Source: Bacteroidota bacterium
Lineage (GTDB): Bacteria > Bacteroidota > Rhodothermia > Rhodothermales > Rubricoccaceae
Direction: 5' to 3'
Assembly (NCBI GenBank): GCA_022564455.1
Contig: JADFLK010000091.1
Span: 1-7,962 of the forward strand
DNA length: 7,962 bases
Shown: positions 6,286-7,962 of the stretch, in pieces
Position numbering within the stretch: position 1 is the first letter of the stretch
How the letters are laid out: each line of letters begins with the position of its first letter
Notes under the pieces: generated by a model
Seen by the model: the letters and a program-made list of their open reading frames with translations, nothing else
Database searches by the model: none
Told to the model about the DNA's origin: nothing
Position numbers and translations under genes: made by a program

Positions 6286-7371
6286 ATGGTTAGAGCAAAA
6301 GAGACTTCCATTGACCAGGGTGATGATACTCGCATCGGGAGCTACGACTACCATCTGCCGGAGTCGCAGATTGCGCAGCATCCCACCGAGAAGCGCGACG
6401 AGTCGCGGATGCTGGTGCTGGATCGCGATTCAGGCGCAGTCAAGGACCGCATCTTCCGCGACATCGTGGAATACATCCGGCCCGAGGACGTCCTTGTCCT
6501 CAACAACACGAAGGTGTTTCCGGCCAGGCTGGTCGGCGAACGCGAACCGGGTGGAGGGAAGGCCGAGTTGTTCCTGGTTCGTCCTGCCGGCGACGGCGTG
6601 TGGGATGCCCTCGCAAGGCCAGGCAGCAAGCTCAGGAAGGGGGCGAGGGTTCGTTTCGGGGATGAACTGCGTGCGGAAGTCCTCGAAGTGTTGGACGACG
6701 GCAGGCGCCGCGTCCGCTTTGAGGGGGAAGGCCGGATCGACGCCCTCATTGAGCGGGCAGGGCGCATGCCGCTTCCGCCGTACATCCGCCGCGACGAGCC
6801 CGATCCCGCAGACCGCGAACGTTACCAGACGGTCTACGCGCGTGAGAAAGGCGCCGTAGCTGCCCCCACAGCCGGACTTCACTTCACGCCGGATATTCTG
6901 AACCAACTTCGAGGCCAGAGCACAACCATCGCCGAAGTGACCCTCCACGTGGGGTACGGCACGTTCGAGCCCGTCCGCGTGGACGACCTCCGCAACCACA
7001 CGGTGGCCTCGGAATGGATTGACGTGCCCGAAGCCGCCGCCGAGGCCATCAACGCGGCCAGAGAACGCGGCGGCCGTGTCATCGCTGTGGGCACCACCTC
7101 AACGCGGACGCTCGAATCGGCAGCAGACAAGCAGGGCCGTGTTCAACCCTTTTCCGGCGAAACCAACCTGACCATCACACCCGGCTACCAGTTTCGCGTG
7201 GTGGACGCGCTCCTCACCAACTTCCACCTTCCCCGATCCTCGTTGCTCGTTCTCGTGAGCGCATTCGCGGGAAGAGAGAACGTGCTCACAGCCTATCAAC
7301 ACGCCGTGGAGGAGGGGTACCGGTTCTACAGCTACGGGGACTGCATGCTGATTGTGCAAGCGGACGAATAA
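6286..7371 (+). CDS. queA: S-adenosylmethionine:tRNA ribosyltransferase-isomerase
   Basis: QueA transfers and isomerises the ribosyl group of S-adenosylmethionine onto preQ1 at the wobble position of certain tRNAs, giving epoxyqueuosine; it is a cytoplasmic step in queuosine synthesis. The 361-residue product has the family's hallmark segments in order: YDYHLPESQIAQHP near the N-terminus, VLNNTKVFPARLVG, PTAGLHFT, HVGYGTFEPVR, HTVASEWIDVP, AVGTTSTRTLES, LTNFHLPRSSLLVLVSAFAG and FYSYGDCMLI at the end. Length fits the family (about 340-360), with about 17 extra N-terminal residues before the conserved IGSYDYHLP. I place the start at ATG 6286; a TTG at 6280 is in the same frame but adds only two residues. 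No clear ribosome binding site is seen. The 84-base gap after the response regulator gene does not require a shared transcript. Codon use looks more GC-rich than in the regulatory genes upstream. Confidence 0.97.
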   Translation: MVRAKETSIDQGDDTRIGSYDYHLPESQIAQHPTEKRDESRMLVLDRDSGAVKDRIFRDIVEYIRPEDVLVLNNTKVFPARLVGEREPGGGKAELFLVRPAGDGVWDALARPGSKLRKGARVRFGDELRAEVLEVLDDGRRRVRFEGEGRIDALIERAGRMPLPPYIRRDEPDPADRERYQTVYAREKGAVAAPTAGLHFTPDILNQLRGQSTTIAEVTLHVGYGTFEPVRVDDLRNHTVASEWIDVPEAAAEAINAARERGGRVIAVGTTSTRTLESAADKQGRVQPFSGETNLTITPGYQFRVVDALLTNFHLPRSSLLVLVSAFAGRENVLTAYQHAVEEGYRFYSYGDCMLIVQADE

Positions 7372-7435
7372 GTCAGGTCCCTGCCGTCCACGATTCGCAG
7401 CCTGATCTCCGAAGTGCCGTCAGACGGTCACAGAA

Positions 7436-7476
7436 GAAGCGGCAGGGCGTACACGCAAGCCGCTTCCAACTCTTTT
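7436..7476 (+). terminator. Terminator-like hairpin downstream of queA
   Basis: GAAGCGGC (7436-7443) pairs perfectly with GCCGCTTC (7459-7466). Inside the loop, GCG (7447-7449) and CGC (7454-7456) can pair around TACA, extending the hairpin. It is followed by CAACTCTTTTC, a modest T-rich tract at 7471-7476. The hairpin begins 64 bases after the queA stop, so it is a plausible intrinsic terminator, although the T tract is short and set off from the stem. Confidence 0.5.
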
Positions 7477-7481
7477 CAACT

Positions 7482-7500
7482 GCCCGCGCGCAGTACGGGC
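7482..7500. repeat. Small inverted repeat before the VOC gene
   Basis: GCCCG (7482-7486) and CGGGC (7496-7500) flank a 9-base loop. The alternative pairing CTGCC (7480-7484) with GGCAG (7501-7505) is also possible. It lies 16 bases after the queA-side hairpin and about 70 bases before the VOC start codon. Its role, if any, is unknown; short GC-rich repeats are common in such DNA. Confidence 0.25.
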
Positions 7501-7570
7501 GGCAGAGTTAGGAGGCTGTTGAATTACGTGCTCCCCGCAATCCCGCCGGACGGAGCAGGCTGTCTCAGGC

Positions 7571-7921
7571 ATGAACCGCGAGAACACAATCAACTACATT
7601 GAGATTCCTGCGACTGACATGGCGGGAACGGAGTTCTTCTCGGAGCTGTTCGGGTGGGAGGTCCAGGACTACGGCCCGGACTACTGCAGTTTCAACGATG
7701 GCAAGCTCGACGGCGGCTTCTTCAAATCCGACAAGGTTGTGTCAACGGAGGCAGGCAGTGTTCTGATCGTGTCCTACCGGGACGATCTGGAGAAGGCTGT
7801 TTCTGAGGTTGAAGCTGCCTGTGGCGAGATCGTGAAGCCTATTTTCTCCTTCCCGGGCGGCCGCAGGTTTCATTTTACAGATCCCAGCGGAAACCAGTTT
7901 GCAATCTGGTCCGAAAAATGA
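7571..7921 (+). CDS. Small VOC (glyoxalase/bleomycin-resistance fold) family protein
   Basis: The 116-residue protein is a single-chain member of the vicinal oxygen chelate superfamily. The N-terminal half begins NYIEIPATDM, followed by the helix TEFFSELFGWEV and the strands YCSFNDG and LDGGFF. The second half has the strand SVLIVSYRDDLEKAVSEVEAA, then GGRRFHFTDPSGNQFAIWSE, the classic 'f.f.DP.GN.f.l.e' ending of the fold. E11, H101 and E115 sit where metal ligands or active-site residues often occur, but I cannot assign them safely. Members of this branch are often of unknown substrate; glyoxalase, dioxygenase or resistance functions cannot be chosen from the sequence. The ATG at 7571 places the first strand directly at the N-terminus as expected. 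GGAG at 7552-7555 is rather distant (15 bases) for a ribosome binding site. The gene is complete and ends 41 bases before the window edge. Confidence 0.92.
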   Translation: MNRENTINYIEIPATDMAGTEFFSELFGWEVQDYGPDYCSFNDGKLDGGFFKSDKVVSTEAGSVLIVSYRDDLEKAVSEVEAACGEIVKPIFSFPGGRRFHFTDPSGNQFAIWSEK

Positions 7922-7962
7922 TGTACCCGATCGGCCGATGGCTTTCTGACTGATCCGAGAAG

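Noticed and set aside
6170..6859. 229-codon open frame on the + strand across the start of queA
   Set aside because: It overlaps queA out of frame and its product is Arg/Ser-rich and low in complexity, typical of a shadow frame in GC-rich DNA.
6430..6999. 189-codon open frame antisense to queA
   Set aside because: queA is certain from its motifs, and the antisense product shows no recognisable domain; such frames arise from strong GC bias.
1..7962. CRISPR array, insertion sequence or prophage
   Set aside because: No regularly spaced repeats, transposase, integrase, long terminal inverted repeats or phage genes are seen; the only tandem DNA repeat is the two-copy 19-bp unit.

Overview
The window looks like chromosomal DNA of a fairly GC-rich Bacteroidota-type bacterium, most likely a Rhodothermota/Rhodothermales relative. 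Two adjacent proteins end in type IX secretion (T9SS type A) sorting domains, and one carries tandem 'GWN' beta repeats of a kind I associate with that group. The taxonomic call is an inference from protein style; there is no rRNA gene or other marker here.

Layout. Bases 1-2343 (+) hold the 3' part of a large modular secreted protein: an unrecognised N-terminal region, two Ig-like domains, two GWN repeats, a beta-sandwich and a T9SS tail. A small hairpin and an AT-rich spacer follow. Then comes a second, smaller T9SS-sorted protein with a clear signal peptide (2491-3276, +). It converges on a small two-TM membrane protein (3341-3793, -), and an 8-bp perfect inverted repeat lies between the two ends. 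A 548-base region with no convincing gene (3794-4341) separates that membrane protein from a divergently oriented protein whose pattern suggests a remote sigma-factor-like regulator (4342-5385, +). A 19-bp tandem repeat rich in GATC lies just ahead of this regulator. Next is a NarL/LuxR-type response regulator (5521-6201, +) whose receiver has Ser where the phospho-accepting Asp should be. The right end is ordinary housekeeping: queA for queuosine tRNA modification (6286-7371, +), a terminator-like hairpin, and a small VOC/glyoxalase-fold protein (7571-7921, +).

How it may work together. The most interesting stretch is 3341-6201: a membrane protein with an anti-sigma-like N-terminus, a divergent sigma-like protein, and a phosphorylation-site-deficient response regulator. 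This could be an undescribed regulatory module, perhaps controlling surface or secreted proteins such as the two next door, but that link rests on proximity alone. The sigma-like and anti-sigma-like labels come from motif patterns read by eye and need profile searches. The queA and VOC genes appear unrelated to it.
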